Shown here piece after piece: positions 1-9,086 of a DNA stretch of 41,440 bases. Every line of letters starts with the position of its first letter. Within the stretch, counting starts at the first letter, position 1. The notes under the pieces were generated by a model. It searched no databases. It was given only the letters and a program-made list of their open reading frames with translations, and was not told where the DNA came from. This DNA is from Flavobacteriales bacterium (lineage in GTDB: Bacteria > Bacteroidota > Bacteroidia > Flavobacteriales_C > GCA-002722245): positions 1-41,440 of the forward strand of contig JAQXEE010000061.1 in NCBI GenBank assembly GCA_029251005.1, given 5' to 3'. The translations under genes and the position numbers were made by a program.

Positions 1-2
1 AT

Positions 3-134
3 AAGTACAATAATCAAATATATAGTTACCAAAAACTAATTAGAAAAAGCTATCCTAAATACAGTTTCTGGAAAGAACACTTTGGCCAATCTCAAGAAAG
101 AATGAGACTTGAACTTGATAGTATTAAGCCTTAA
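3..134 (+). CDS. C-terminal fragment of an unidentified protein
   Basis: An open frame enters from the left edge and runs 43 codons to a TAA at 132-134. The residues are mostly polar and basic, with several Tyr, Lys and Gln and a Trp-Lys-Glu-His stretch, and the end reads ELDSIKP. Nothing in this short piece identifies a family. The frame could be a real gene end because it stays open to the edge while the other two plus frames close quickly, but chance cannot be excluded over 130 bases. Confidence 0.4.
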   Translation, partial: KYNNQIYSYQKLIRKSYPKYSFWKEHFGQSQERMRLELDSIKP

Positions 135-277
135 TTTCTATTCTCATATTTGCAGATCAATTATAGAGATTGAACAGGTTCTCAACTATTTTAACAATCT
201 TTTATTATAAACCCCAGCCGTTTATTCTAAATTATTAGATAGTCTTTTTAATTCTATGTAGTCAGCAACAATCTCCG

Positions 278-1045
278 TTACAATCCAAAAAGTTCAACAG
301 CATTTTTTGTTGTAACTTCACTAACTGTTTTTAAACTTTCGCCTTTTACTTCTGCTAATTTTTCGGCGATATAAAGTAAATATGACGATTCATTTCTCTT
401 ACCTCTTTTAGGAGTTGGAGCTAAATAAGGCGAATCAGTTTCTAATACCAGTTCAGATAACGGAACTTGTTCAATCACTTTACCTAATCCTGATTTTTTA
501 AACGTTAAAACTCCGCCAATACCCATTTTAAAACCGCCGTAACTCATGATTTTTTCTGCCTCCTCAATTCCACCAGTAAAACAATGTAAAACACCTGTTA
601 AGGCTTCATCATTCTCTTCATCTAGGAGGTCAAAAATCTCCTGGAAACTTTCCCTTGCATGAATTGCTATTGGTTTCCCGAGTTCTTTTGCCCAAAGAAT
701 TTGTTGCCTGAAAGCATCTTGTTGAATCCCTAAAGTTGTTTTATCCCAATATAAATCGATTCCAATTTCCCCAACTGCACAATAATCTCGTCGGTCAAAC
801 CAAGATTTACAAATATCTAATTGTTTTTTATAATCATCCTTCACGTAACAAGGATGGATTCCCATCATGCTTTTAAAATAACCTGTGTTATCGTCCTCTA
901 GCTGATGCATTCGATCAATTGAATCTAAGTCTACATTCGGCATTAAAACCTGCTGCACACCATTGTCTTTAGACCGCTGAATTACTTCGGTTAAATCTTC
1001 TTCAAATTGGCTTGAGTAAAAGTGGGAATGTGTATCGATTAACAT
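278..1045 (-). CDS. tatD: TatD family metal-dependent hydrolase (DNase)
   Basis: A 255-residue cytoplasmic TIM-barrel hydrolase of the TatD/YcfH family, known as metal-dependent 3'-5' exonucleases or DNases. All family metal ligands are visible: His6 and His8 in DTHSH, Glu93 in GEIGIDLYWD, His129 in AIHARE, His154 in LHCFTGG and Asp204 in ETDSPYLAP. The length is normal for the family. Start: the ATG at 1045 lies five codons before the HxH motif, as usual. It sits only 4 bases after a TACCTTTG promoter-like box, so the mRNA would be leaderless or nearly so. The gene stands alone, downstream in the same direction from murF-alr across an 87-bp gap. The substrate (DNA or D-Tyr-tRNA-like) cannot be set from sequence. 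Confidence 0.95.
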   Translation of the reverse strand: MLIDTHSHFYSSQFEEDLTEVIQRSKDNGVQQVLMPNVDLDSIDRMHQLEDDNTGYFKSMMGIHPCYVKDDYKKQLDICKSWFDRRDYCAVGEIGIDLYWDKTTLGIQQDAFRQQILWAKELGKPIAIHARESFQEIFDLLDEENDEALTGVLHCFTGGIEEAEKIMSYGGFKMGIGGVLTFKKSGLGKVIEQVPLSELVLETDSPYLAPTPKRGKRNESSYLLYIAEKLAEVKGESLKTVSEVTTKNAVELFGL

Positions 1046-1049
1046 GGTA

Positions 1050-1057
1050 CAAAGGTA
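1050..1057 (-). promoter_or_regulatory. Candidate -7 promoter box of tatD
   Basis: Reads TACCTTTG on the minus strand, an exact match to the Bacteroidota -7 consensus TAnnTTTG. It lies 4 bases before the tatD ATG. No good TTG/TTTG -33 element is visible at the expected spacing, so support is the box and its location only. Confidence 0.4.
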
Positions 1058-1132
1058 CTTAACTGTTTTGGTTATTGCATGTCTGACTTATTAAAACTAT
1101 GTCTTTACAAGAGAAAGTAAACGGGCTTAGCA

Positions 1133-3637
1133 CTACTCTTGAAAATATACGCGTTTAACTCGTGCTGAGATGCCTGTTAGGGCTTCATAAGTGATTGTGT
1201 CCATTAACTTAGCGAACTTTTGAATGGGTAATTCTTTCCCAAAAACCAACACTTCATCACCTTCTTCTACGTCGATATCGGTAACATCTAGCATACACAT
1301 ATCCATACATACATTTCCGATAATTGAGGCTTTTTTGCCTTTAATCAACATATACCCTTTTCGTTTACCTAAACTTCGACGTAAACCGTCGGCATAACCA
1401 ATTGGAACTGTTGCTATCGTGATTTCTTTGGTGGGCATTTCCATTCTAGCATAACCTACCGAATCGTGCGCTGGAATGTGTTTTATTTGAGAGATAGTTG
1501 TTTTTAATTCACTAACGGGCTCTAATTTGGATTGATGAACTGGGAATGGACTTATTCCATACATCCCAATTCCTAATCTTACCATATCAAATTGAGCTTC
1601 TGGGATACTAACTGCTCCTGCCGAATTCACAATATGACGGATGATATCTCCGCCTAGGTTCTCTATCAATTTTTGACTCAACTCATCAAACAGTGTAATT
1701 TGTTGCTTCGTAAAAGCTTTATGCAAAGGATCATCTGCAGTTGCTAAATGACTGAAAACACTTTTTACGCAGATGAATTTATTGTTTTTAATATGAATAA
1801 TTAGCTTATGTAAATCAGATTGATCAAACCCTAAACGATGCATTCCTGTATCTAACTTAATATGAACTGGATATCCACTCGTTTCATTGTAACCGCTTCG
1901 CTTTAATGCCTGAATAAACAATTCAAATACTTTAAAACTATAAATTTCTGGTTCTAGTCGGTTTTGAATCATGATATCATAACCATGTTGCTCCGGATTC
2001 ATTACCATAATTGGAATCGTAATTCCAGCTTTTCTTAATTCAACTCCTTCATCAGCGTAAGCAACCGCTAAATAATCTACCAAATTATATTGTAAAACAT
2101 TCGCAATCTCAAACGAACCGCTCCCATATGAAAAAGCTTTAACCATTGCCATCACTTTAGTTTCTGGTTTGATTTGAGCTTTAAAATAATTCAAATTATG
2201 TATAACGGAATTCAAGTTAATTTCAAGCACCGTTTCATGTACACGTTTTTGAAAAAGTGCACTAATTTGTTCAAAACCAAAAGGCCTTGCCCCTTTTAAT
2301 AAAATGGTTTCATTTTTAAATTGAGAAACATCTACTGATTGAACAAACGTACTTGTTGAATCATAAAACTTAGCATTACTTGGAAAACAACTCTTTTGTA
2401 AGCTGATATTTTTCCCAATTCCTATGATCTTTTTTATGCCTTTAGAATCCAATAAATTTGCAACAGATTTATACAATTCATCATCTAATTTACCAGATTG
2501 TAATATATCCGATAGGATAATAGTTTTATTTGGCTGTTGCTTTTGCTGTACCATAAAATCAAGAGCAATCTCTAAACTTCCAAAATCTGAATTATAATAA
2601 TCGTTAATAACTGAACAGTGATTTAACCCTTCTTTTAACTCTAATCGCATTGCAATTGGCGCTAACGATTTCATTCGTTTATTTACCCAATCATTAGTGT
2701 ATCCTAAATGTAAAAGTGTCGCCCAACAAGTGATACAATTTTCAATACTTGCGTCATCAATAAAAGGAATTGTAATTTTAATAAAATCGTTTTTATAAAC
2801 GGCTTGAATTATAGTATCTACCTCTCCTTTATCTAATTTCCCAACCATTAAATCAGCTGGTAATTTTTTACTCCAAGAAAAAATATTGAGTTGCTGGTAT
2901 TGAGTTTTCTTGGTTAACACATTTTGAAGAGGTAAAAAATCTCTACAATAGATAAGATCCTGAGATTTTTCAAATAATCTTAATTTTTCTTTTGCCTTTT
3001 CATCCCAATTTTTAAACCCCTCATCGTGCGCTCCTCCTAAATTGGTGATAATACCAACAGTTGGTTGAATCATAAATTCCAATGCACCCATTTCACCAGG
3101 TTTGGAAACACCTGCTTCAAAAATTCCAAAATTATGCGAGTTATCAATATTCCATAAACTTAATGGAACACCTACTTGAGAATTATAACTTTTAGGGCTT
3201 CGCACAATATTATACTCTTCTTTTAGTAATTGGTAAAGCCACTCTTTTACTATCGTTTTACCGTTACTGCCCGTAATTCCTATGGTTGGGAATGTATATG
3301 ATTTTCGATGTTTATGGGCTAACAACTGAAGCGTATTAAGGGTGTTGGGCACTTTAATAACCCATGAACCGTTGACACTGTTCACGTTTATTTCTTCATC
3401 AACAATAAATGCTCTGATTCCCTTTTGATAAGCCTCATTTAAAAAATGATGCCCATTATGTCGATCACCTTTTACAGCTAAAAATACCGATTCGGTAGGG
3501 TTAGAAACCCTCCTGCTGTCAATTAACAACGTTTTTATCGCTATAGAGTCAGCTCCTTTTTGAAGCAAATCACCTTCGCTTAAATTAACAATATCCTGTA
3601 TTAAATAGGGAAGATCCATTACAGCAAAAATAATCAT
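1133..3637 (-). CDS. murF-alr: Bifunctional MurF ligase / alanine racemase
   Basis: An 834-residue fusion of two peptidoglycan-precursor enzymes. Residues about 1-460 are UDP-MurNAc-tripeptide:D-Ala-D-Ala ligase, with the ATP-binding P-loop GITGSNGKT at 120-128 and the Mur signature ending in GVPLSLW near 156-162. Residues about 465-834 are a PLP-dependent alanine racemase with the Schiff-base lysine Lys500 in MVKAFSYG and the catalytic Tyr729 in SVGYAR, plus a C-terminal beta domain (IGYADGLRR, GNVCMDM). One polypeptide thus makes D-alanine and attaches D-Ala-D-Ala in the cytoplasm; this fusion is established in Bacteroidota. The MurF half is divergent but keeps its nucleotide site. Met7, at 3619, is an equally good start because family members begin close to that point. 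No Shine-Dalgarno is visible. Confidence 0.96.
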   Translation of the reverse strand: MIIFAVMDLPYLIQDIVNLSEGDLLQKGADSIAIKTLLIDSRRVSNPTESVFLAVKGDRHNGHHFLNEAYQKGIRAFIVDEEINVNSVNGSWVIKVPNTLNTLQLLAHKHRKSYTFPTIGITGSNGKTIVKEWLYQLLKEEYNIVRSPKSYNSQVGVPLSLWNIDNSHNFGIFEAGVSKPGEMGALEFMIQPTVGIITNLGGAHDEGFKNWDEKAKEKLRLFEKSQDLIYCRDFLPLQNVLTKKTQYQQLNIFSWSKKLPADLMVGKLDKGEVDTIIQAVYKNDFIKITIPFIDDASIENCITCWATLLHLGYTNDWVNKRMKSLAPIAMRLELKEGLNHCSVINDYYNSDFGSLEIALDFMVQQKQQPNKTIILSDILQSGKLDDELYKSVANLLDSKGIKKIIGIGKNISLQKSCFPSNAKFYDSTSTFVQSVDVSQFKNETILLKGARPFGFEQISALFQKRVHETVLEINLNSVIHNLNYFKAQIKPETKVMAMVKAFSYGSGSFEIANVLQYNLVDYLAVAYADEGVELRKAGITIPIMVMNPEQHGYDIMIQNRLEPEIYSFKVFELFIQALKRSGYNETSGYPVHIKLDTGMHRLGFDQSDLHKLIIHIKNNKFICVKSVFSHLATADDPLHKAFTKQQITLFDELSQKLIENLGGDIIRHIVNSAGAVSIPEAQFDMVRLGIGMYGISPFPVHQSKLEPVSELKTTISQIKHIPAHDSVGYARMEMPTKEITIATVPIGYADGLRRSLGKRKGYMLIKGKKASIIGNVCMDMCMLDVTDIDVEEGDEVLVFGKELPIQKFAKLMDTITYEALTGISARVKRVYFQE

Positions 3638-3970
3638 TTATTATATTCTTATTTTTATAGTTAATTTTTAATTTGATAATTAAAAGCTTTTACTTTCATA
3701 CTTAATTACGAATACGATACTTTTTTCTGACTTTTAATTTCCAATCATAATCTGCTGTAAGCAAGATTAAGAATCAAAAATTTTCTTTTGGGCTATAAAT
3801 AAAATGATTGTAACTCCACAAACGAGGCTATTTGAAACTTCAACATGATACAATTTCTGATCAGAGTAAATCAAATTAATGAAATGTGGTAAAATATAGC
3901 GCACAAAAAACCCGCTCCTTAACAAGGAACGGGTTTGATATTTTATAACTGCGAGTTAAATCACAGTCAA
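3638..3970. other. 333-bp intergenic stretch between sdhB and murF-alr
   Basis: AT-rich spacer. It holds the sdh terminator at 3900-3936. The rest must include the murF-alr promoter, but I find no exact TAnnTTTG box on the minus strand. No small gene or structured RNA is evident. Confidence 0.6.
3902..3936 (-). terminator. Rho-independent terminator of the sdhCAB operon
   Basis: Arms 3908-3920 and 3924-3936 form a 13-bp stem with a single mismatch and a 3-base loop (AAACCCG outer part, TCCTT-type inner part). On the minus strand the stem is followed by a run of T. It begins 34 bases after the sdhB stop and so closes the operon. Confidence 0.9.
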
Positions 3971-4726
3971 TTATTTTTCTTCCGAAACGGTAGAAGCTTT
4001 TAAAAAGTCTCTATTCATTCTCGCAATATTATCTAAAGAAATCCCTTTAGGACACTCAACCTCACAAGCTCCAGTGTTCGTACAGTTACCAAAACCGAGC
4101 TCATCCATTTTTCCAACCATATTTAATGCTCTTCTGTTAGCTTCAACTTTACCTTGAGGTAATAATGAAAATTGGGAAACTTTTGCTGAAACATATAACA
4201 TTGCTGATCCATTTTTACAAGTGGCAACACATGCTCCACAACCAATACAAGTTGCTGCATCAAAAGCCTTATCTGCATCTCTTTTAGGAATCGGTATTGC
4301 ATTTGCATCCTGGGTATTTCCTGAAGTATTTACAGACACATAACCACCTGCTTGCTGAATTTTATCAAATGCACTTCTATCAACAACTAAATCTTTTACC
4401 ACTGGAAAACCAGCTGACCTGAAAGGTTCAATCGTAATCGTGTCACCGTCCTTAAACATTCTCATGTGTAACTGACAAGTTGTTACTTTTCTATCAGGTC
4501 CGTGCGCTTCACCGTTTATATACAAAGAACACATTCCGCAAATACCTTCCCTACAATCATGATCAAAGGCTACAGGAACAATTCCTTTTAAAATTAAACT
4601 TTCATTTAATACATCTAACATTTCAAGGAAAGATGAATCAGGACTAATATCACTTATTGGATAAGTTTCAACAGCTCCTTTGGCTTTTGAATCTTCTTGT
4701 CTCCAGATTTTCAGTGTTAAATTCAT
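3971..4726 (-). CDS. sdhB: Succinate dehydrogenase / fumarate reductase iron-sulfur subunit
   Basis: A 251-residue electron-transfer subunit carrying three Fe-S clusters between the flavin and the membrane quinone site. The plant-type 2Fe-2S ligands are Cys58, Cys63, Cys66 (CREGICGMC) and Cys84. The 4Fe-4S/3Fe-4S ligands are in [11 protein letters not shown] (Cys160, 163, 166, 170) and in [11 protein letters not shown] (Cys215, 221, 225). The Cys215 group has longer spacing than in the classic E. coli SdhB, as seen in B-type enzymes with a one-piece cytochrome b. It is the last gene of sdhC-sdhA-sdhB, 26 bp after sdhA, and ends at a strong terminator. It works in the TCA cycle and respiration at the inner face of the cytoplasmic membrane. 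Confidence 0.97.
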   Translation of the reverse strand: MNLTLKIWRQEDSKAKGAVETYPISDISPDSSFLEMLDVLNESLILKGIVPVAFDHDCREGICGMCSLYINGEAHGPDRKVTTCQLHMRMFKDGDTITIEPFRSAGFPVVKDLVVDRSAFDKIQQAGGYVSVNTSGNTQDANAIPIPKRDADKAFDAATCIGCGACVATCKNGSAMLYVSAKVSQFSLLPQGKVEANRRALNMVGKMDELGFGNCTNTGACEVECPKGISLDNIARMNRDFLKASTVSEEK

Positions 4727-4752
4727 AACGCTTATCTCTTTATGGCCTTGGC

Positions 4753-6768
4753 CTATTTGTAACTTCTTTGTTTTAATTCAATATCGTTAAACTCTAAAGC
4801 TTCTTTATGAAGTACCGCATCACTTGGCTCTCCTTTGTATTCCCAAGCTGCAACGTATCTGTAATTAACATCATCCCTTAGAGCTTCTCCATCTTGTTCT
4901 CCTCCTACCTCAACAGACTCTTCACGGAAGTGACCTCCACATGATTCGTTCCTGTCTAAAGCATCTTTAGCAAATAATTCTCCTAGTTCTAAGAAATCGG
5001 CAACTCTACCAGCTTTTTCTAATTCAGGATTCAAACCGTTGGCAGTTCCTAGAACCCTAACATCTTTGTAAAATTCTTCCCGAATTTGTTTAATTTCAGC
5101 AATTGCTTCATTAAGACCTTTAGCGTTTCTAGACATTCCAACTTTGTCCCACATTACCTTTCCTAAACGTCTGTGGAAATGATCAACTGATTTTGTTCCG
5201 TTGTTATTAATAAAGAAATCTATTTGTTTTTTAACAGCAGCTTCAGCTTCAGAAAACTCAGGAGTATCAGTAGGTATTTCACCTGTTCTAATCTCTTTCG
5301 CTAAGTAATTACCGATTGTATAAGGCAATACAAAATATCCATCCGCTAGCCCTTGCATTAAAGCGGAAGCTCCTAGCCTATTAGCTCCATGCTCTGAAAA
5401 GTTTGCTTCACCAGCAGCATAACAACCTTCAACAGTAGTCATTAAGTTGTAATCAACCCAAACACCACCCATTGTATAATGAACAGCTGGGTAAATTTTC
5501 ATTGGTAAAACATATGGATTCTCATCTGTAATCTTCTCATACATTTGAAACAAGTTACCGTATTTAGACTCGACAACTTTCGTTCCCAATTTAATAACTA
5601 ACGCCTCATCTTCAGTATTTAAACCATTAATACTTGCTTCAGTTTTACCATATCTTTTGATTGCTGCTGCAAAATCTAAATACACAGCTTCACCAGTATT
5701 GTTAACTCCAAAACCAGCATCACATCTCTCTTTAGCAGCTCTTGAGGCAACGTCACGGGGTACTAAGTTTCCAAACGCAGGATATCTTCTTTCTAAATAA
5801 TAATCTCTATCCTCTTCAGAAAGGTCTATTGCTTTTTTCTTTCCTTCTCTAATTGCTATGGCGTCCTCTTTTTTTGCAGGAACCCAAATACGACCATCGT
5901 TACGCAGTGACTCAGACATCAACGTTAATTTAGCTTGGTCATCACCTGAACGAGGAATACAAGTTGGGTGAATTTGAGTGTAACAAGGGTTCGCAAAAAA
6001 AGCTCCCTTTTTATGTATTTTCCAAGCTGCAGAAACGTTAGATCCCATTGCATTAGTAGACAAGAAGAATACGTTACCGTAGCCTCCTGATGCAATAACT
6101 ACAGCGTGAGCAGAATGTCTTTCTATTTCTCCAGTTACCAAGTTTCTAGCAATAATTCCTCTTGCCTTACCATCAACCTTAACCAAATCCATCATTTCAT
6201 GACGGTTATGCATCCTGATTTTACCTTTGTTAATTTGCCGATTCATTGCAGAATACGCACCCAACAATAATTGCTGACCTGTTTGCCCTTTTGCATAAAA
6301 AGTACGTGAAACCAAAACACCACCAAATGAACGGTTATCTAAAAGTCCACCATAATCACGCGCAAAAGGAACACCTTGCGCAACACATTGATCAATAATG
6401 TTTGTGGATACCTCTGCTAAACGATAAACGTTTGCCTCTCTACTTCTATAATCGCCACCCTTTACTGTATCATAAAACAAACGGTAAGTAGAATCACCAT
6501 CGTTTTGATAATTTTTTGCGGCATTAATACCTCCTTGTGCGGCTATTGAATGCGCACGTCTAGGAGAATCTTGGTAACAAAATGCTTTTACATTGTATCC
6601 CATTTCAGCTAAAGATGCAGCAGCAGAACCTCCTGCTAAACCAGTACCAACAACAATAACGTCAATTAAACGCTTATTTGCTGGGTTTACAACATCAATA
6701 TTATTTTTATGTTTAGTCCATTTATCCTTAATTGGACCATCTGGTACTTTTGAATCTAAAACTGACAT
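4753..6768 (-). CDS. sdhA: Succinate dehydrogenase / fumarate reductase flavoprotein subunit
   Basis: A 671-residue catalytic subunit that oxidises succinate to fumarate with covalently bound FAD. The dinucleotide-binding loop is VVGTGLAGG (39-47). The FAD-linking histidine is His73 in [15 protein letters not shown]. The active-site region [10 protein letters not shown] and the conserved [20 protein letters not shown] segment are present, as is the C-terminal domain typical of family members. The length matches the Bacteroidota B-type (SQR/QFR) flavoproteins, which are longer than E. coli SdhA. It lies between sdhC (15 bp upstream) and sdhB, so the three are one transcription unit. Confidence 0.97.
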   Translation of the reverse strand: MSVLDSKVPDGPIKDKWTKHKNNIDVVNPANKRLIDVIVVGTGLAGGSAAASLAEMGYNVKAFCYQDSPRRAHSIAAQGGINAAKNYQNDGDSTYRLFYDTVKGGDYRSREANVYRLAEVSTNIIDQCVAQGVPFARDYGGLLDNRSFGGVLVSRTFYAKGQTGQQLLLGAYSAMNRQINKGKIRMHNRHEMMDLVKVDGKARGIIARNLVTGEIERHSAHAVVIASGGYGNVFFLSTNAMGSNVSAAWKIHKKGAFFANPCYTQIHPTCIPRSGDDQAKLTLMSESLRNDGRIWVPAKKEDAIAIREGKKKAIDLSEEDRDYYLERRYPAFGNLVPRDVASRAAKERCDAGFGVNNTGEAVYLDFAAAIKRYGKTEASINGLNTEDEALVIKLGTKVVESKYGNLFQMYEKITDENPYVLPMKIYPAVHYTMGGVWVDYNLMTTVEGCYAAGEANFSEHGANRLGASALMQGLADGYFVLPYTIGNYLAKEIRTGEIPTDTPEFSEAEAAVKKQIDFFINNNGTKSVDHFHRRLGKVMWDKVGMSRNAKGLNEAIAEIKQIREEFYKDVRVLGTANGLNPELEKAGRVADFLELGELFAKDALDRNESCGGHFREESVEVGGEQDGEALRDDVNYRYVAAWEYKGEPSDAVLHKEALEFNDIELKQRSYK

Positions 6769-6783
6769 ATCTATAAATCTTTT

Positions 6784-7506
6784 TTAGTGTGCTGAAACTA
6801 ATGCATGAAACCAAACTATCAGAGCAAATAACAATGGTACTATTACCGAATATGCCTTTCCAATTTTAACTAAAGTTGGTGTATACTTTCCGTGACGAAA
6901 TCCTACAGACTGAAACGTAGAAGCAAATCCATGTGCTAAATGCAATCCTAAAAAGGTAAATGCAATTGTGTAAACTGAAGCTTTAGCAAGTCCCCTTGTT
7001 CCTGAAAACTTACCTACAAGCTCGTGGTGATATCTAAAACCTTCAATTCCATCCTCTAAACCTGACCAATCTTGATTAACAAATTTTGTAACTACTTCTG
7101 GAATCCAAAAATCAATGAAGTGCACTACTAAAAATGCTAAAATCGTTAAACCGGTGAAAATCATATTTCTACTAACCCACGAAGAATTTGCAGCTTGATT
7201 ATCTACCACATAAGCAATTGGACGTGCTTTTTTATTTTGAATGGTTAAAACAATACCCATTATATAATGGATTATAATACCACCAATCAAAACCGGCTGC
7301 AGGGCAAATTGAACAATCCCATTTGTTCCCATAAAATGGGAAACCTCATTAAATGAAGTAGGACTAATTACTGATAATAGATTAATTATTAAATGTTGGA
7401 GTAAGAATACCAAAAGAAATAGACCAGAAAGTGCCATGACAAGCTTTCTACCTATTGATGATTTTACCAAGCCAGAATTACTCATAAGTTTATAATTTTG
7501 AAACAT
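6784..7506 (-). CDS. sdhC: Succinate dehydrogenase cytochrome b subunit
   Basis: A 240-residue membrane anchor that binds heme b and quinone for SdhAB. About five hydrophobic helices can be traced, near 25-50, 70-95, 113-135, 175-195 and 215-235, with histidines in or near several of them (HLIINLL, HFMG, HYIMG, VVHFID, LHLAHGFAS) that suit diheme B-type subunits. First gene of the operon. Start choice is open: Met1 at 7506 or Met8 at 7485 (MSNSGLVKSS). The likely promoter box at 7518-7525 would start the RNA close to 7510, so Met8 leaves a more normal leader, while Met1 would be almost leaderless. Confidence 0.94.
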   Translation of the reverse strand: MFQNYKLMSNSGLVKSSIGRKLVMALSGLFLLVFLLQHLIINLLSVISPTSFNEVSHFMGTNGIVQFALQPVLIGGIIIHYIMGIVLTIQNKKARPIAYVVDNQAANSSWVSRNMIFTGLTILAFLVVHFIDFWIPEVVTKFVNQDWSGLEDGIEGFRYHHELVGKFSGTRGLAKASVYTIAFTFLGLHLAHGFASTFQSVGFRHGKYTPTLVKIGKAYSVIVPLLFALIVWFHALVSAH

Positions 7507-7517
7507 TATTCATAGTA

Positions 7518-7525
7518 CAAATTTA
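7518..7525 (-). promoter_or_regulatory. Candidate -7 promoter box of sdhCAB
   Basis: TAAATTTG on the minus strand, an exact TAnnTTTG match 11-12 bases before the first possible sdhC start. A TTTTG lies at 7540-7544, but the 14-base spacing is shorter than usual for a -33 element. Confidence 0.45.
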
Positions 7526-7712
7526 CAACCTTTGAATTACAAAACCTTATTCGTCTTATTTGAGTATAAAAATTCTACCATATTTTTAGAGCCTTTATCC
7601 TGTTTAAATGTTTCTAAAAAGCCTATATTTAGGAAGACTAAGACACATTTCAGCTATTTTTAAAGCTGTAAAAAAGAAGGCTTAATTTAGATGCAATCTA
7701 AACAAGGTTAAA

Positions 7713-9002
7713 ATGAACGTAAAATACAATAAAATCAACAAAAATTTATTTATTCTCAACAGAAATAAGCTCTGTAAAGAACTAAAGAACAAATCTCTTG
7801 CAATTTTTCATTCAAATGATGAAATGCCTAGAAACGGTGATTGCTACTTCCCATTCAGACAAAATTCTGATTTGTTTTATTTATCAGGTATTGATCAAGA
7901 ACACACAATTTTAATAGTTTTTCCGGATTGTCCTGATCCTGCATACAGAGAGGTACTTTTTGTTCGTAAAACAAACGAACACGTAAAAATTTGGGAAGGT
8001 CACAAGTACACAAAAAAAGAAGCCACAGAAATTTCAGGAATTAAAGCTGTTTTTTGGATAGAGAACTTTGACAGTATCTTTAAAATGCTCGTAAATTGGA
8101 CCGAGAATATTTATGTTAATGAAAACGACAGAGCCAACTCAGATATTGAATCAAGAAATTTTAGATTTACAAAAAAAATAAAAGAAAAATTTGCTGCTCA
8201 TAATTTAGAAAGGACTGGCCCTCTTTTAACAAAACTTAGATCGCTCAAATCAGAAACTGAAGTAGACCTTATAAAACATGCATGCTCCATTACAGAAAAG
8301 GCATTCAGAAGAGTTTTAAAGTTTATTAAACCAAATGTTTGGGAATATGAAATTGAAGCTGAGATAACACATGAATTTGTTCGAAATAGAGCAAACGGAC
8401 ATGCTTACACTCCAATTGTTGCATCTGGATCAAACGCTTGCTGTTTACATTATATAAATAATAATACACAATGTAAAGAAGAAGAGCTGATTTTAATGGA
8501 TTTTGGAGCAGAATATGCAAATTACGCCTCGGATTTAACTAGAACAGTTCCTGTTTCTGGAAGTTTCTCTACACGACAAAAAGAGGTATATCAAGCAGTA
8601 TTAAACGTAATGAAAGCTGCAACTCAATTATTAGTTGTAGGTAATGTTTTAGACTCTTACCATAAAAAAGTTGGTGTTTTAATGGAAAAAGAGTTAATAA
8701 AGCTTGGGTTGTTGAAAGCCACTGAAGTAAAAAATCAAGATCCGTTAAAACCGCTGTATAAAAAATACTTTATGCACGGAACTTCACACTTTATGGGGTT
8801 AGATGTTCATGATGTAGGGAATAAACGTGAAACATTTAAATCAGGAATGGTTTTCACCTGTGAACCTGGAATATATATCAAAGAAGAGAATTTAGGAATA
8901 AGAATAGAAAACGACTATTTAATAACTGACAATGGCCCTGTAAATTTAATGGCTAATATTCCAATTGAAATTGATGAAATTGAAGCTTTAATGAACGTTT
9001 AA
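7713..9002 (+). CDS. pepP: Xaa-Pro aminopeptidase (aminopeptidase P, M24B)
   Basis: A 429-residue M24B metallopeptidase that removes an N-terminal residue next to proline. The N-terminal creatinase-like domain (about 1-165, with NSDLFYLSGI) precedes a pita-bread catalytic domain. The five dimetal ligands are all present: Asp263 in LMDFGAEY, Asp274 in YASDLTRT, His359 in MHGTSHFMGLDVHD, Glu384 in CEPGIYI and Glu399 in GIRIEN. No signal peptide, so cytoplasmic. It is divergent from sdhC and followed by a terminator shared with the convergent gene at 9087. The upstream gap carries a 7-bp inverted repeat (TTTAGAT/ATCTAAA, 7686-7702) right before the start. Confidence 0.95.
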   Translation: MNVKYNKINKNLFILNRNKLCKELKNKSLAIFHSNDEMPRNGDCYFPFRQNSDLFYLSGIDQEHTILIVFPDCPDPAYREVLFVRKTNEHVKIWEGHKYTKKEATEISGIKAVFWIENFDSIFKMLVNWTENIYVNENDRANSDIESRNFRFTKKIKEKFAAHNLERTGPLLTKLRSLKSETEVDLIKHACSITEKAFRRVLKFIKPNVWEYEIEAEITHEFVRNRANGHAYTPIVASGSNACCLHYINNNTQCKEEELILMDFGAEYANYASDLTRTVPVSGSFSTRQKEVYQAVLNVMKAATQLLVVGNVLDSYHKKVGVLMEKELIKLGLLKATEVKNQDPLKPLYKKYFMHGTSHFMGLDVHDVGNKRETFKSGMVFTCEPGIYIKEENLGIRIENDYLITDNGPVNLMANIPIEIDEIEALMNV

Positions 9003-9019
9003 TTTAATAAAGACTTATC

Positions 9020-9056
9020 AAAAAAGCTAAATGGTATGGACCATTTAGCTTTTTTT
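9020..9056. terminator. Bidirectional terminator between convergent genes
   Basis: Stem GCTAAATGGT (9026-9035) with ACCATTTAGC (9040-9049), loop ATGG, flanked by A-run on the left and T-run on the right. It can end transcription of pepP (plus) and of the gene at 9087-10166 (minus). Confidence 0.92.
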
Positions 9057-9086
9057 AATCAACAGGTATCGAATTGATTTACAATC

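Noticed and set aside
7652-7702. Small inverted repeats before pepP (CAGCT/AGCTG and TTTAGAT/ATCTAAA) as an operator pair
   Set aside because: Both are short and common in AT-rich DNA; only the second, directly before the start, might matter, and no regulator gene is near.
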